Assembly: GCF_014851765.1 (NCBI RefSeq)
Contig: NZ_JACVAI010000006.1
Span: 434,001 to 498,000 of the forward strand
From: Pseudomonas sp. PDM04
GTDB taxonomy: Bacteria; Pseudomonadota; Gammaproteobacteria; Pseudomonadales; Pseudomonadaceae
Length of the DNA: 64,000 nucleotides
Direction of reading: 5' to 3'
Every line of letters starts with the position of its first letter. The stretch's first letter is position 1. Shown in pieces: positions 48,787 to 57,117 of this stretch. The translations under genes and the position numbers were made by a program. Under the pieces are notes generated by a model that saw only the letters and a program-made list of their open reading frames with translations, searched no databases and was not told where the DNA came from.

Positions 48787-50706
48787 TCAGGCCCGCTCGA
48801 CCATCATGCGGCCGACCATTTCCATGTGCAGGGCGTGACAGAACCAGCTGCAGTAGTACCAGTGCAGGCCGGGCTTGTCGGCGATGAAGGTGATGGATGA
48901 GGTCTGCTGCGGGCTGATCTCCATGCTCGCGCCGTGATTGGTCATGACGAAGCCGTGGGACACGTCCTCGATCTGGTCGATGTTGGTGATGGTCACCGTC
49001 ACTTCATCGCCCTGCTTGACGGTGAACTCGGTCAGCCCGTACGCCGGCGCCATGGAGGTCATGTAGACCCGCACTTTCTTGCCGTCGCGGATGACCTTGT
49101 TGTCAGTCTCCAGGTTGATCCCGTCCTTCTTGGCCCGCGCCACGGTGCCGGCGAAGAACGGGTCGTTGCGGTCCCAGATCTTCTTGGTCTTGATCTGGTC
49201 GCGGCGCGCGAGGATGCAGTCGTGGGGTTCGGCAAAGGTCGGACCGTCGTGCACCAGCTTCATTTCGTCGCCGGAAATATCGATCAACTGGTCGTTTTCC
49301 GGGTGCAGCGGTCCGGTCGGCAGGAAGCGGTCCTTGGAGAACTTGCACAACACCACCAGCCACTTGCCGTCGGCGTCGCTGGTTTCGGTCAGCGAGGCGT
49401 GGTTATGGCCCGGCTGGTAATGCACGTCGAGCTTCTGCTTGATGTAGTTGACCTTCTCGCCCTTGTAGGCACGGATCGCCTCTTCCACGTTCCACTTCAC
49501 CACCTGGCTGTCGATGAACAGCGTGGTGTAGGCATTGCCGCGACCGTCGTAGGTGGTGTGCAGCGGGCCCAGGCCCAGCTCGGGCTCGGCGACGATGACC
49601 TCGCGCGGGTCCTTGTACTTGTCGGCAAACAGGTCGTCCAGGCGGGCGATCTCGATGATCGACACCGTGGGCGAGAGCTTGCCGTTGGCAATGAAGTATT
49701 TGCCGTCGGGGGACGTGTTACAGCCGTGCGGGTTCTTCGGCACCGGGATGTAGCGGGTGAACTCGGAGTCCTTGCCATCGACTTTGCGGCCGTCCACCAC
49801 CGGTGTTTTCGAGCCGTCCAGGGTGATGAACTTGCCGGCCTTGATCGCCGCCTCGATGCGCGGAATGTTGAACACCACGACCCAGTCGCGTTCGTTGCGC
49901 ATCATGCCGCCGAGGTCGTAGGCCTTCTCCGAGTTGTAGCAGGTGGCCGCCGCGTACTTGCCGGTGAAATCGGCATCGGTGTTGTCGAGGTTGCCGTCGA
50001 CGATCACCTGGAACGCCATTTCCATTTTCTCGGCGTCGATGGCGTTGAACAGGGTGAAACTGTTCTTGTCCTGCAGGTCGAAGGTGTGGCCGTCATTCGG
50101 GTGCGGGATGACGAATTCGCCGTTGGCGAACACGTATTTGGTGTAGGGCACTTTCTGCAGGCGCAGGCCGTGGATCGCCTGTACGTTCGGCACGGTGAGG
50201 ATCTTGTCGCACTTCATGATGTCCAGGCGGATACGCGCGACGCGGGTGTTGGCCTTGTCGTTGATGAACAGGTACTTGCCGTCGTACTTGCCGTCGGTCA
50301 TGGAGATGTGCGGGTGGTGGCAGTCGCCGTTGAGGAACTTGGCGCTGTCGCCCAGGATCGCCTTGCTCTCGTTGGTCAGGCCCCAACCGGTGGCAGAGTC
50401 GACGTTGAACACCGGAATGCGCATCAACTCGCGCATCGACGGCACGCCCAGTACCCGCACCTCCCCCTGATGACCGCCGCTCCAGAAGCCGTAGTATTCA
50501 TCCAGCTCGCCGGGGGCGACATGGATCTTCGACTGCGCATCCTTGACGGCCGCCGCCCAGGACTCGCGGGTGAATGCCATGCCACCCAGGGCCGTGGCGC
50601 CCGCCAGTACCGCCCCGGTCATGGCGCTGCCACCCAGGAAACCGCGACGGCTCAAGCCCGCCGGGTCTTCTTCCTGTCCGGTTGTGGTGGATTCTTTGTC
50701 GGTCAT
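48787..50706 (-). CDS. nosZ: Nitrous-oxide reductase NosZ (clade I)
   Basis: Periplasmic copper enzyme turning N2O to N2. A twin-arginine signal (SRRGFLGG, residues 19-26) marks it as Tat-exported, clade I. The CuZ His residues lie in the propeller (CHHPHIS, HPNDGH, HGCNTS, PGHNHAS). The C-terminal cupredoxin has the CuA motif C619-x-W-x-C623-x3-H627-x2-M630. Length 639. AAGGAG lies before the ATG. Confidence 0.98.
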   Translation of the reverse strand: MTDKESTTTGQEEDPAGLSRRGFLGGSAMTGAVLAGATALGGMAFTRESWAAAVKDAQSKIHVAPGELDEYYGFWSGGHQGEVRVLGVPSMRELMRIPVFNVDSATGWGLTNESKAILGDSAKFLNGDCHHPHISMTDGKYDGKYLFINDKANTRVARIRLDIMKCDKILTVPNVQAIHGLRLQKVPYTKYVFANGEFVIPHPNDGHTFDLQDKNSFTLFNAIDAEKMEMAFQVIVDGNLDNTDADFTGKYAAATCYNSEKAYDLGGMMRNERDWVVVFNIPRIEAAIKAGKFITLDGSKTPVVDGRKVDGKDSEFTRYIPVPKNPHGCNTSPDGKYFIANGKLSPTVSIIEIARLDDLFADKYKDPREVIVAEPELGLGPLHTTYDGRGNAYTTLFIDSQVVKWNVEEAIRAYKGEKVNYIKQKLDVHYQPGHNHASLTETSDADGKWLVVLCKFSKDRFLPTGPLHPENDQLIDISGDEMKLVHDGPTFAEPHDCILARRDQIKTKKIWDRNDPFFAGTVARAKKDGINLETDNKVIRDGKKVRVYMTSMAPAYGLTEFTVKQGDEVTVTITNIDQIEDVSHGFVMTNHGASMEISPQQTSSITFIADKPGLHWYYCSWFCHALHMEMVGRMMVERA

Positions 50707-50761
50707 CTTGTGTTACTCCTTGAAGGGAAAAACGGACACGGCGCACCTGCGCGCGTGGAAC

Positions 50762-52942
50762 TCATTCAGCAGCCGCCACTTCCACGACGGGTATCAGTTG
50801 CGCGGCCACGGGCGCCGTTTTGTTGCGCTTCTTGCGCTTGTTGATCAGCGGCGGGCATTTGTTGTCGTTGTGGTAAGTCATCTGGCAATCGAGGCAGTAG
50901 TGGCACTCGTTGGCATTGATCCGGCCATCGGGGTGAATGGCCTGGATCTCGCATTCCCTGGCGCACAACTGGCAGGGGTTGCCGCATTCCTTGCGACGCT
51001 TGAGCCAGTCGAACAGGCGCAATCGGGTCGGGATCGCCAGCGCCGCGCCCAGCGGGCAGATGTAGCGGCAATAGACTTTGCGCGTGAACACATTGATGAC
51101 CAGCAGCGCCAGCGCGTAGAGCACGAACCACCACTGGCGGTCGAACCGCAGCGTGATCGCCGTCTTGAACGGCTCCACTTCGGCGAACTGCTCGGCCGTG
51201 GACATCGACTCCAGGGAGAGGCCGAACAGCAACAGCAAAATGATGTACTTGATCGCCCAGAGTCGTTCATGCACGGCGAAGGGCAACTCGTACTGGGGGA
51301 TTTTCAACTTGCGCGCGGCTTCGTTGATCAGCTCCTGCAAGGCCCCAAACGGGCACAGCCAGCCGCAGAACACGCCACGACCCCACAGCAGGATGCTGGC
51401 GGCGGTGAACACCCAGAGCATGAAGATCAGCGGGTCGGTGAGGAACAGCTCCCAGCGGAAGTTCTGGAACAGCGCATGGACAAACGTCAGCACGTTGACC
51501 ACCGACAGCTGCCCCAGGGCATACCAGCCCATGAACACCACGGTGAAGATCAGGTAGCCACGGCGCAGCCAGTGCAGGAACCGTGGCTGGCGTGTGAAGG
51601 TGTCCTGCAGGAACAGGATGGCCGTCAGCAACAACAAGGCGCTGGCGAGCACAGCGATCTGGAACTGCTTCTGGTACCAGATGTTCAACCACATCGGCCG
51701 GCTGGCTTCCTCGATGGCCGCCCGTTCCTCGGCCGTCGGCGCCGGACGTTCGATGTACGGTTCGGGCAGTTGGTAAGCCACTTCGAAGCTGCTGAAGATG
51801 CCGTTGACCGGACCGGTCTGGCGACGCACCAGCAACTCCAGGGACCAGGGCGACCCCGGATCGAACCCGGCCCCCTGGCGCACGATGAACACGGACAGCT
51901 CATCGAATTCGGGCATGCCCTGGGCAAACACGTCGGAGAGTCGCTGATGGTCCATGTCGCGGAAGCTGATGACATTGCCGAACTGGCGCAATTGCACCCG
52001 GTCGAAAATCCCGCCGCGCACATAGCCCGAGCCCTTGAAGGAGTACTGCCCTCGCCCGAGCACCGCGATGGCCTGCTCGCCGGGCTTGAGCGCCTGCGTC
52101 AGGAAACGGTATTGGTTGTCGCCCAGCAGCGCGCGGCCGATGGTCGGCGGGTTGAGGTCGGCGGTGTACAGGTCGATGAAGGTGTCGTTGACCTGGTCGG
52201 GGCCGGCGTTTTCCACGCCTTCAGCCTCAGTGCCCTTGAAGGCCGCATCGACCTGGCCACGGGTCAGGTGCAGCCGGCGGATGGAGCCGTCACCGGTCAA
52301 TTGCTCCCAGTCGGCGGGCTGGTAGAAGTCCTGGCGGACGATGGCCGGTTTTTTCGTCACGCCACGGGTTTCGGCAATCAGCTTGAGCGACACCGCCACA
52401 TCATGGGCGGCCCGCATGATGACTTCATTGACCACCATGGCGGTGACCGTGGCGCCGGCGATCGCATCCACGGTGACGGCGCTCTGGTCGCTGGAACGGC
52501 CGACGACCACCCGCTGCGTGACCTTGATGCCTTTGTAGCGGGCGCTGAAGCCATGGAGTTTTTCTTCGGGAATGCCGATCAGCAGGATGGGCTCATGGTG
52601 CTCCAGGACATAGGCATCCTGGATGACCCCGGCGGTGTCGAGAATCACCTGGGTATTGATCGGTTTACCCGAGTAGGCCGGGATGTCCACCACGTCCAGG
52701 CTCTGGAACACATAGCCGATGACCTTGCCGGCGGCAGACAGCGTGCGCACCTTGAACCGGCCCAGCGGCTCGGACACCGCATCGGTCTGCGGGAACACCT
52801 TGTCGATTCGCTGCCGTTCGATGTCGCCATAGGATTTGGCCTGCACCGTCGCGAACACCGCGATCATCAACAGCACCAGCACCACCAGCCCGACACTCCA
52901 ATAGCGTGGGAAGACATGTCGCGGAGGCTGGAAGGCTGTCAT
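50762..52942 (-). CDS. nosR: NosR, flavin/Fe-S membrane protein for N2O reduction
   Basis: A polytopic protein: N-terminal helix, periplasmic FMN-binding domain (DAIAGATVT; the Thr of GAT-x-T holds FMN), a second helix group with CGWLCP and CRYICP motifs, and a C-terminal ferredoxin-like domain with two [4Fe-4S] sets (CGNPCQLCARECEIQAIHPD; ECHYCLDCQ). It supplies electrons to NosZ and is needed for nosZ expression. I choose the ATG at 52942 (726 residues) because the ANR box at 53002 and a TAAGAT -10 place the transcript start near 52967, inside the longer version starting at 52975. Confidence 0.93.
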   Translation of the reverse strand: MTAFQPPRHVFPRYWSVGLVVLVLLMIAVFATVQAKSYGDIERQRIDKVFPQTDAVSEPLGRFKVRTLSAAGKVIGYVFQSLDVVDIPAYSGKPINTQVILDTAGVIQDAYVLEHHEPILLIGIPEEKLHGFSARYKGIKVTQRVVVGRSSDQSAVTVDAIAGATVTAMVVNEVIMRAAHDVAVSLKLIAETRGVTKKPAIVRQDFYQPADWEQLTGDGSIRRLHLTRGQVDAAFKGTEAEGVENAGPDQVNDTFIDLYTADLNPPTIGRALLGDNQYRFLTQALKPGEQAIAVLGRGQYSFKGSGYVRGGIFDRVQLRQFGNVISFRDMDHQRLSDVFAQGMPEFDELSVFIVRQGAGFDPGSPWSLELLVRRQTGPVNGIFSSFEVAYQLPEPYIERPAPTAEERAAIEEASRPMWLNIWYQKQFQIAVLASALLLLTAILFLQDTFTRQPRFLHWLRRGYLIFTVVFMGWYALGQLSVVNVLTFVHALFQNFRWELFLTDPLIFMLWVFTAASILLWGRGVFCGWLCPFGALQELINEAARKLKIPQYELPFAVHERLWAIKYIILLLLFGLSLESMSTAEQFAEVEPFKTAITLRFDRQWWFVLYALALLVINVFTRKVYCRYICPLGAALAIPTRLRLFDWLKRRKECGNPCQLCARECEIQAIHPDGRINANECHYCLDCQMTYHNDNKCPPLINKRKKRNKTAPVAAQLIPVVEVAAAE

Positions 52943-53001
52943 GGATGGGCTGATTTCGAAGGGGCTTGCGGCCATCTTAGGTAGCGATTGGCCACTTGCC
53001 C

Positions 53002-53015
53002 TTGATTGAAATCAA
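53002..53015 (-). promoter_or_regulatory. ANR/DNR box and -10 for nosR
   Basis: TTGATTGAAATCAA is a perfect box. A TAAGAT hexamer on the minus strand (52975-52980) is centred 31 bp downstream, exactly the class II FNR geometry. Confidence 0.85.
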
Positions 53016-53023
53016 CTCGACAG

Positions 53024-53051
53024 AAAACCCCGTATCAGAGCGCGTACGGGG
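53024..53051 (-). terminator. Intrinsic terminator after hemN
   Basis: Read on the minus strand: CCCCGTA, 10-nt loop, TACGGGG, then TTTT. It begins 2 bp past the hemN stop and ends transcription just before the nosR promoter. Confidence 0.8.
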
Positions 53052-53052
53052 C

Positions 53053-54441
53053 TTAAACGGTGCGGGAAAAGCGGCCTTTCTGTTCTCCACCCAGGTACGC
53101 ATCAAACGCCATGGCGGCGCTGCGCATCATCAAATGGCCCTGGGGCAACAGCACCAGTTCGGTCGGGTGAATCTGCAGCAGTCCGTCACGCACATGCTCT
53201 TCGAGCTGCGCCAGCGCCTCGGCGAAATACTCGGTAAAACGAATGCCATGGCGTGCCTCGAACGTGCCGAAGTCGATACGCCCATGGCACATCAGGTCGC
53301 TGATCACTTCGCGGCGCAACAGGTCGTCGGCGCTCAGGCGGTAGCCGCGGTGCACCGGCAGCAAACCCTGGTCGATGCGCGCGTAATACTGCGAAAGCTC
53401 CTTGACGCTCTGGCTGTAGCTGTCGCCGACCTTGCCGATCGACGACACACCCAGGCCGATCAAGTCGCAGTCGGCATGGGTCGAATACCCCTGGAAATTA
53501 CGTTGCAGGGTGCCGCGCGTGCGGGCCAGTGCCAGCTCATCATCCGGCAAGGCGAAATGATCCATGCCGATGTAGACGTACCCGGCTTGGGTCAGGCGGC
53601 GAATGGTCAGTTCGAGCAGTTCGAGCTTGCGCTCCGGTGGCGGCATGTCCTGCGGACGGATCAGGCGTTGCGCACGCACCATCTCCGGCAGGTGTGCATA
53701 GCTGTAGGCCGCGATGCGGTCCGGGCGCAAGGCAATGATCTTGCCCAGAGTGACGTCGAAACTCTCCACCGTTTGCAGTGGCAAACCGTAGATCAGGTCG
53801 ACGCTGACCGACTTGAAGCGCGCCTGGCGTGCCGCCGCGACCAACGCATGAATCTGTTCTTCGCTTTGCTGGCGATTGACCGCCGCCTGCACGTCGGGAT
53901 CGAAGTCCTGCACGCCGAAACTCAGGCGATTGAAACCCAGTTGGCGCAAGGTCTCGATGCGTTCGGTGCTGATGGTGCGCGGGTCGACTTCGATGGAAAA
54001 CTCGTGATTGTCACTGTCGTCCATGTCGAAAGACTGGTGCAGACAGTCCATCAGGTCGGCCAACTGCTCGCCGGTCAGGTAGGTCGGGGTCCCGCCACCC
54101 AGGTGCAGTTGCGTGAGCTTGCGCGTGCTGTCGAACAGGGCCGACTGCATGGCGATTTCACGCTTGAGGTAGGTCAGGTACTCCACGGCCCGATGGGTCT
54201 TCTGGGTGATGATTTTGTTGCAGGCGCAGTAGTAGCAAAGACTTTTGCAGAACGGAATGTGGATGTACACCGACAGCGGTTTCGGCGCTGCGGCCTGATT
54301 GCTGCTCCGGGCCGCCTGCTGGTAGTCATCGACGGCAAACGCCTGATGAAACTGTGGCGCCGTCGGGTAAGAGGTGTAGCGCGGCCCCGGCCGGTCGTAC
54401 TTCTCGACCAAGGCGCGATTGAAATCAAACGAAGATTTCAT
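53053..54441 (-). CDS. hemN: Oxygen-independent coproporphyrinogen III dehydrogenase HemN
   Basis: A 462-residue radical SAM enzyme of heme synthesis, oxidatively decarboxylating coproporphyrinogen III without O2. SAM cluster C65, C69, C72 plus C74 (IPFCKSLCYYCACN), GGGTPTYL, and the RPGPRYTSYPTA N-terminus typical of true HemN. The ATG at 54441 is preferred to a TTG one codon before. It lies 21 bp after its degenerate paralog and so is probably expressed from that gene's ANR-type promoter. Supplies heme for Nar, Nir and Nor. Confidence 0.95.
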   Translation of the reverse strand: MKSSFDFNRALVEKYDRPGPRYTSYPTAPQFHQAFAVDDYQQAARSSNQAAAPKPLSVYIHIPFCKSLCYYCACNKIITQKTHRAVEYLTYLKREIAMQSALFDSTRKLTQLHLGGGTPTYLTGEQLADLMDCLHQSFDMDDSDNHEFSIEVDPRTISTERIETLRQLGFNRLSFGVQDFDPDVQAAVNRQQSEEQIHALVAAARQARFKSVSVDLIYGLPLQTVESFDVTLGKIIALRPDRIAAYSYAHLPEMVRAQRLIRPQDMPPPERKLELLELTIRRLTQAGYVYIGMDHFALPDDELALARTRGTLQRNFQGYSTHADCDLIGLGVSSIGKVGDSYSQSVKELSQYYARIDQGLLPVHRGYRLSADDLLRREVISDLMCHGRIDFGTFEARHGIRFTEYFAEALAQLEEHVRDGLLQIHPTELVLLPQGHLMMRSAAMAFDAYLGGEQKGRFSRTV

Positions 54442-54462
54442 CAAATCGACTCACACATAGGG

Positions 54463-55809
54463 TTAATGCCTTGCACTGCCCGATTCCTTTTCAAACAGAT
54501 GGCAGATACCGTCCACTTCTTGCCGACCGGCAGGAAGAATGCTGATGAAACGGTCCGATAACTCGATCAGGCCGTCACGACTCAATTGCTCCAGCAGTGG
54601 CCAGACCGAGGCGAAGTAGCGGGGAAAAACCAGACCGTAGCGTCGCTCGATGGCACGGATATCCAACTCCAGGTCACACGCCAGCCGTTCCGTGACCGTG
54701 TGACGGATCTGCTCCCCCGACTCGAAACGCCACCCCCGGGCCGTCGGCAGTTGATCGTTGTCCAACTGGCGCTGATAACGCTCGATCACCTCGGTGTTCT
54801 GCGTGTACAGGTCATCGATCTGACTGATGGCGCCCACACCGAAGCCAATGTGGTCACAGAAGCCATGACGGGTAAAACCGTCGCAAGTGCGACGCAAGCG
54901 GCCGCGCTCCTGAGCGATGGCCAAGTCATCGTCGGGGCGCACGAACTGCCCCATGCCAATGTAGTGGTAACCGGCAGCGATCAACTGTTCGAAGCAGATC
55001 TGGCGCATCGCGCCCTTGTCCTCCTGGCTGCACAACGCCCTGACCTTGTCACCGATCATCGGCCGGTAGCGGCGTGGCGGCCGCGCATAGTCGAATACCA
55101 TCAACCGGTCCGGCTCCAGCTCGATGATCGTCCTGAGCTTCGCGGCAAAACTGTCCGGTGTCTGCCAGGCATGGCCGAAGCCCAGGTCGACATTGACCGA
55201 GCGGAAACCGAAGGTGCGTGCGGCATCGATCAGGGAATTGATCGGCGCCGGGTCCTGGTAGCACGCCACCGACCGCTCGCACTCGGCGTCGATGTCCGGG
55301 ACACCGATGCTGACGTGGTTGAAACCCTGCTCGCGCAACGCGCCCATGATCGACCAATCGGTGTGCTGCAAGTCGACCTCGGCGCTGTAGTCGCCGCACT
55401 CATGCTCGAGGAAATGAAATCGACGACGCAGATGATTCATCAACTGCTGGAGATGGGCGATGCTCGGGGTGCCACCGCCCAGGTGAAACTGCTCGACCCG
55501 CTGATCCGGGCTGAGGTGACAACCGACCAGATCGATCTCGCGCTTCAGGCGCTCCAGGTACTGCTCCAGGGCGGCGTGCTCGCCGAGCGTCTCGGGCGGT
55601 GTGTAGCAGGATGACGTGAGGTTCGACGGCAGTTGAACGTTCAGCGACAACGGCCGGCGCTTCTGGCGGCTGACGCGCACGGCGCGCAGCAGGTCCAGGG
55701 AGCCGATGCCGTCGTGGAATTTTTGCGTATCGGCATGACAGTTGGGGTCGAGTACGCCCTGATCGCAGCGAGCGACCGGCTCGCCGGGTTTGGCAAAGAA
55801 ATCGAGCAT
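54463..55809 (-). CDS. HemN-like protein lacking the radical-SAM cysteine motif
   Basis: A 448-residue HemN homolog along its length (LKREIDLVGCHL, HLGGGTPSIAHLQQL at 109-123, GFNHVSIGVPDID, SVNVDLGFGHAWQTPDSF, YHYIGMGQFVRPDDDLA, CDHIGFGVGAIS). The CxxxCxxC region of HemN is replaced here by QLPSNLTSSCYTPPE: only one of the three cluster cysteines (C68) remains, so a radical-SAM [4Fe-4S] cluster is not expected. The HemN N-terminal PGPRYTSYPTA is also gone. The reading frame is intact, which argues for a retained non-catalytic role, e.g. binding heme precursors or HemN. It leads the hemN unit behind an ANR-type box. Confidence 0.85.
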   Translation of the reverse strand: MLDFFAKPGEPVARCDQGVLDPNCHADTQKFHDGIGSLDLLRAVRVSRQKRRPLSLNVQLPSNLTSSCYTPPETLGEHAALEQYLERLKREIDLVGCHLSPDQRVEQFHLGGGTPSIAHLQQLMNHLRRRFHFLEHECGDYSAEVDLQHTDWSIMGALREQGFNHVSIGVPDIDAECERSVACYQDPAPINSLIDAARTFGFRSVNVDLGFGHAWQTPDSFAAKLRTIIELEPDRLMVFDYARPPRRYRPMIGDKVRALCSQEDKGAMRQICFEQLIAAGYHYIGMGQFVRPDDDLAIAQERGRLRRTCDGFTRHGFCDHIGFGVGAISQIDDLYTQNTEVIERYQRQLDNDQLPTARGWRFESGEQIRHTVTERLACDLELDIRAIERRYGLVFPRYFASVWPLLEQLSRDGLIELSDRFISILPAGRQEVDGICHLFEKESGSARH

Positions 55810-55868
55810 GACGGGTCTCCGAGACGGGTCGCAGGCCCTTAGTTTCCGGGATTGCCGTTCAACGCTCC

Positions 55869-55882
55869 TTGACTTGTATCAA
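55869..55882 (-). promoter_or_regulatory. ANR/DNR box upstream of the hemN-like gene and hemN
   Basis: TTGACTTGTATCAA has one mismatch from the perfect box. The start expected near 55834 gives a 25-nt leader to the hemN-like gene. Confidence 0.75.
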
Positions 55883-55918
55883 GCTGCAAGCCACGGGTTT
55901 AAAGGAGCGGACCGCCGG

Positions 55919-56362
55919 TCACCAGGTCAGGAAAAACATGCCCTTGGCCAGCAAGACGATGACCACCATGTGGCAGAACACGCTGGCATGGATGAAATGC
56001 ACGTAACGGGCGTTCATGCGCCCGGTCTTGAACAGGATCATGGCCGCCAGGAAATGCCCGAGTACGCTCACGGCGGCGAGGATTTTCAGCATCAGCAAGG
56101 TGCCGAACGACGAGGCCAGAGGCGTGGCCAACAGCGGCAGGTAACGCAACCAGACCATGCCGATGCCTGCGCCGAACAACACCAGCAACACCCAGGGCAT
56201 CAACTGGCGGGCACGGCGGGCCACGCCCTCCTCGACCAGCAGCATCACTTTGGCGGGCAACTTCTTGCGAATGTTTTCCAGAAACAGCACTTCGAAGAAC
56301 ACCGTGCCAATGAAGATCAGCGCGGCAAACAGGTGCAAGGTGAGAAACAGCGGATAAAGCAT
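55919..56362 (-). CDS. CopD-like four-helix membrane protein (paralog of the gene at 26104)
   Basis: A 147-residue integral membrane protein with four hydrophobic helices; it shares with the nnrS-linked protein at 26104 the FFEVLF, FGAGIGM, FGTLLMLKILAA, GHFLAA and CHMVVIVLLAKGMFF segments. Conserved His in helices 1 (LHLFAA), 3 (LGHFLA) and 4 (CHMVV) suggest heme or copper ligation. Function is unknown to me. It has its own perfect ANR/DNR box, which makes it a dedicated anaerobic gene. Confidence 0.75.
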   Translation of the reverse strand: MLYPLFLTLHLFAALIFIGTVFFEVLFLENIRKKLPAKVMLLVEEGVARRARQLMPWVLLVLFGAGIGMVWLRYLPLLATPLASSFGTLLMLKILAAVSVLGHFLAAMILFKTGRMNARYVHFIHASVFCHMVVIVLLAKGMFFLTW

Positions 56363-56422
56363 GGGGTTCTGGCGCTCGAGTCGGGCCTGCGTGCAGCATA
56401 CCGGCCCCGTTGAGTCATCCGG

Positions 56423-56436
56423 TTGATGCCAATCAA
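56423..56436 (-). promoter_or_regulatory. ANR/DNR box upstream of the second CopD-like gene
   Basis: TTGATGCCAATCAA is a perfect box; the start expected near 56388 gives a 26-nt leader. Confidence 0.85.
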
Positions 56437-56536
56437 GAAACCGCCATCGCCCTGGCGAACACCCCTCAACCGAAAATAAAGGGAACTGGCACTACGCCAT
56501 CCCTGTCGGAAGCGTATCACCTGGAGAATATGGTCG

Positions 56537-56749
56537 ATGCGCGCCCGGCATTTTGAAATCACCTACTGTTTGAACGATTCTCGTCGACTGTTCGTCCAGC
56601 CGGACTCGCACATGACCGATGACGACGCGTGGTACTACGCGTGCCTGCATGCGGATGTCGGGATCTGGTATGGGGATGGCAGCACGGAACTCCGCGAACA
56701 CGCGCAAATGGCCGGTTTGACCAAGGTCAGGTGGGAGGAGTTGCCGTAA
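56537..56749 (+). CDS. Small conserved hypothetical protein (DUF6555-like)
   Basis: A 70-residue soluble protein (FEITYCLNDSRRLFVQPDSHMTDDDAWYYACLHADVG at the start, KVRWEELP at the end). The pattern of an early F-I-Y strand, a central DAW-xx-A-x-xDAG-like stretch and a final VxW resembles the small Pseudomonas family I know as DUF6555; no function is known. GGAG lies ~13 nt before the ATG, which is rather far. It stands alone between the CopD-like gene and ybdD. Confidence 0.6.
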   Translation: MRARHFEITYCLNDSRRLFVQPDSHMTDDDAWYYACLHADVGIWYGDGSTELREHAQMAGLTKVRWEELP

Positions 56750-56781
56750 CGGGAGCGTCGATACCAAACCAGCAAAACCAA

Positions 56782-56872
56782 TGTGGGAGCGAGCCTGCTC
56801 GCGATGGTGGTATGTCAGTCGACATCACTCTCGACTGACACATCGTTATCGCGAGCAGGCTCGCTCCCACAG
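56782..56872. repeat. REP pair (BIME) between the small gene and ybdD
   Basis: Inverted REP units around a ~45-bp spacer, with a T6 run directly after the right unit (56873-56878), so it may also end plus-strand transcripts. Confidence 0.85.
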
Positions 56873-56905
56873 TTTTTTGCCTTGCATCATGACCCGCTCA
56901 GCGGA

Positions 56906-57103
56906 TCAACAGCACTTCGGCCCGGCCTTGCTGCCGTAACGGGCTTCCTGGCGTTCGCGGAAGAACACCTCGTAGCTCATCACCGGTTTGTCCGGGTGTT
57001 TGTTCTGCATGTGCTCGACGTAGGTGTCGTAGTCGGGCATGCCGACCATCAGGCGTGCAGCCTGACCGAGGTATTTACCCAGGCGACTCAGGTCATTGAA
57101 CAT
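56906..57103 (-). CDS. YbdD/YjiX family protein
   Basis: A 65-residue protein of the YbdD/YjiX family (LGKYLGQAARLMVGMPDYDTYVEHM ... HPDKPVMSYEVFFRERQEARYG), ending in CC. In many bacteria it follows cstA and is needed for its transport function. It begins 14 bp after the cstA stop, so the pair forms one unit. Confidence 0.92.
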   Translation of the reverse strand: MFNDLSRLGKYLGQAARLMVGMPDYDTYVEHMQNKHPDKPVMSYEVFFRERQEARYGSKAGPKCC

Positions 57104-57117
57104 GCTGCACTCCTCGA

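Noticed and set aside
52943..52975. Longer NosR start at 52975
   Set aside because: The ANR box plus TAAGAT place the transcript start near 52967, which would fall inside that reading, and no ribosome site precedes it.
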